Assembly: GCA_011009095.1 (NCBI GenBank)
Contig: VTPC01091250.1
Span: 85,011 to 149,010 of the forward strand
Direction: 5' to 3'
Source: Ignelater luminosus
Lineage: Eukaryota > Arthropoda > Insecta > Coleoptera > Elateridae
DNA length: 64,000 bases
This document shows, piece by piece, positions 62,388-64,000 of the stretch. Under the pieces are notes generated by a model. The model was not told the DNA's origin, did not search any database, and saw only the letters and a list, made by a program, of their open reading frames with translations. The position numbers were made by a program, and so were the translations under genes. Each line of letters begins with the position of its first letter. Position 1 is the stretch's first letter.

Positions 62388-62696
62388 TAGATTCTACGGA
62401 AGTATGAATCCAATACGTTAGTTTTCGTTAATCTTTATTTCCATGGTTAAAAAAATGAATTTGGTTTGGTAGTAAGTAAAGCGAGATTTGAGGTATACGT
62501 TAACGGTTGTGACACATCTGGTACATTCTAGGGATTATCAATAAAGTATTTAACGATGACAGAAATTATTCACGTCGTGTACACTCAGGCGGTGTATCAC
62601 CTTTGTAAATGTTAATAATTTTCAATATAACCAAACATTTACTATCTTAAAACAGTCATAATTTCGTATAACGACGTTAACGACAGCTCGAAAGGT

Positions 62697-62826
62697 GTCG
62701 TTGACTAACGATAACATCCTAACCTCAAAGTCGTAGCGCAACGACATCGTTACAAGTTGCAAAATAGGAAAAGTCGTTCACTAACGATAATCATCTTTCA
62801 ACGACATCGTTATGAGTTACAAAATA
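62697..62826. repeat. Two-copy tandem repeat of about 70 bases
   Basis: Both units have GTCGTT(G/C)ACTAACGATAA, CAACGACATCGTTA and AGTTRCAAAATA. The first also has an extra 8 or so bases (TCGTAGCG). CGTTA/TAACG words in both orientations, also just upstream (TAACGACGTTAACGACA), give local self-complementarity. Confidence 0.65.
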
Positions 62827-62863
62827 AGTCTGTAAATCTCGATATTATGTGAAATTTTCTAAG

Positions 62864-63055
62864 TCCCAAACCTTCACATACGAGAAACAAAGAGAGCGCG
62901 TGTGTTACTTAAATGAAATTTTCTATCGAACTCCTCGAGTTCTTGGACAGAATGAAGATCCTCCAACGTTCGGAAAAGTGGTTCCAAAAGATTATTGGCT
63001 GGCCGGAATTCATGACGACATGACCACCAATAAGACAACAAGAGAAGGGTGGTAG
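62864..63055 (+). CDS. Probable last coding exon of an unidentified gene
   Basis: After an acceptor-like ATTTTCTAAG the frame reads SQTFTYEKQRERVCYLNEIF, then YRTPRVLGQNEDPPTFGK, then VVPKDYWLAGIHDD, ending TREGW before TAG. There is no ATG in the first 50 codons, so it should be a downstream exon. AATAAA follows at 63109-63114, 54 bases after the stop. The mixed, charged composition and the low use of Leu and Ile codons look like real protein rather than a chance frame. I do not recognise it. Upstream exons would have to lie to the left on the plus strand, possibly beyond the DD41D insertion. The acceptor is weak and the exon could be a pseudogene scrap. Confidence 0.5.
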   Translation, partial: SQTFTYEKQRERVCYLNEIFYRTPRVLGQNEDPPTFGKVVPKDYWLAGIHDDMTTNKTTREGW

Positions 63056-63108
63056 TTCAACCACATATTCGTTCATTGCCCTATGCAATCACTCGCATAA
63101 ATTGGAAA

Positions 63109-63114
63109 AATAAA
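63109..63114 (+). promoter_or_regulatory. Candidate poly(A) signal after the unidentified exon
   Basis: AATAAA followed by TCTTGTCTGG lies 54 bases downstream of the TAG at 63053-63055. It supports 62864-63055 as a 3'-terminal exon. Confidence 0.45.
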
Positions 63115-64000
63115 TCTTGTCTGGGCCAGACAAAATGAGAGTTTTATGGTTCAAAAAACATAAAACTAAAAGATAAGGATACAAAATTCTTTGAAATGAG
63201 ATATTTAAATTTATAAAATACGAATTTAGAGGTAGTTTTATTGTATGCAAAGCCCTAATATATTGCTATTTTAACATTGAGAAACATATTTTAATAAAGA
63301 ATCCTAAAAGGAAATAATGTTCCTAAGTCATAAATCTAACAATATCAAGGAACATTAAACAAGGAGCTTTTATATTACAGAGAGAGGATAAAATATAATT
63401 TCTAAAAAGAATAACGTATGTACAATACGAATGGTTGAAACTAATAGAGATTTTGTTATTTATAGATGTTCATAACACATTAAGAAAGATTTACTTATTT
63501 TTGAATTTTCATAACAATTTTTGAAAAATTATTTTTTTTTTTATAGGTATATTAAAACAATGTGAATATAACGTGGGTTTGGTGGTTCTACAAAAGGTCT
63601 TTTCTTTATTTTGTTTTAAAGGGTCTGCTTGTCATTGAAATTTATGTAATTGCATCGTATGTAGGTATTCAGAAAATTTTGTGAGTGGTAATTCTGGGCT
63701 AGGTTAGTTACAGACATTTCATTTTGTTAAGTTCTGGGTAAGGGTTATCTTTCCCCAACCTCTTTTCAGTTGTAACGCAACTTCACCAAACAGGGGTAAA
63801 GTAAAGCGCACTAGCGCGCCAGTAAAATAGGCTCGTATTCGTAAAGACATCAGGTCTGTTCATTTGCGCTGCGCTAACTTGTACAGCGTTGGACAGATTA
63901 AATTGAACAGCGCCTGATAGGTAGGTAACCGGGTTTACTTGACGTGTTTGTCGGGTTGCCTAGATTTATCAGGACCGCAATAAGTTATATTCTTAATTTG
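63115..64000. other. No gene seen; a short inverted repeat
   Basis: AT-rich until about 63700, then less so. ATCAGGTCTGTTCATTT (about 63850) faces AAATTGAACAGCGCCTGAT (about 63901), a 17-19-base imperfect inverted repeat. GCGCACTAGCGCGCC lies at about 63807. No coding sequence is supported before the window ends. Confidence 0.45.

Overview
This is a window of strongly AT-rich insect nuclear DNA. I infer an insect, perhaps a beetle, from a split gene with consensus GT/AG introns that encodes an insect-type three-KH-domain poly(rC)-binding protein, and from the transposon mix: Tc1/mariner, hAT, a copia element primed by initiator tRNA-Met, and an R1/LOA-like LINE. Species cannot be decided from the sequence alone.

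The only conserved host gene I can assemble is the mushroom-body expressed (mub) / PCBP-family gene on the + strand. Coding exons lie at 10013-10087, 29187-29243, 29493-29609, 29961-30230, 38722-38844 (or -39000), 40430-40523 and 40595-40871. They join one of two alternative last exons, 47708-48044 or 54032-54116. All junctions keep frame. They predict proteins of about 449/501 aa (first last exon, short/long exon 5) or 365/417 aa (second last exon). KH1 is split over three exons, KH2 sits in one exon, KH3 in another. The 3' end is probably near 57.6-57.7 kb. The 5' UTR exon(s) and promoter are not resolved.

Region by region. 1-9960: upstream DNA with at least three inverted-repeat elements and no supported gene; a 55-codon ORF at 140-307 is of unknown status. 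10088-29186: a 19-kb intron filled with a hAT MITE (exact ends, near-perfect 8-bp target duplication), an IS630-like transposase relic, a decayed copia element, two adjacent mariner derivatives with long inverted arms, and a 2.4-kb inverted-repeat element with a GC-rich core. 27.2-28.7 kb is a compound repeat made of CAGGGTGTCC-ended units. 30231-38721: intron with a 590-bp hairpin, a tRNA-like sequence and a Tc1 relic. 40872-47707: intron with a dead mariner, a MITE, a short-TIR element and a 5'-truncated LINE with a GC-rich tail. 48045-54031: first 3' UTR and an intron holding a 2.0-kb hAT element with perfect 8-bp target duplication, nested in an older foldback element. 54117-57700: long 3' UTR. 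57.7-64 kb: a LINE reverse-transcriptase relic, MITEs, an intact-looking 1305-bp DD41D mariner-group transposon with perfect 31-bp ends and an uninterrupted 361-codon transposase, a 153-bp hairpin, a short tandem repeat, and what looks like the last coding exon of an unidentified gene (62864-63055).

No operon-like or defence system is visible. The noteworthy content is the alternative mub architecture, the possibly active DD41D element, and several foldback or nested elements that may be undescribed families.
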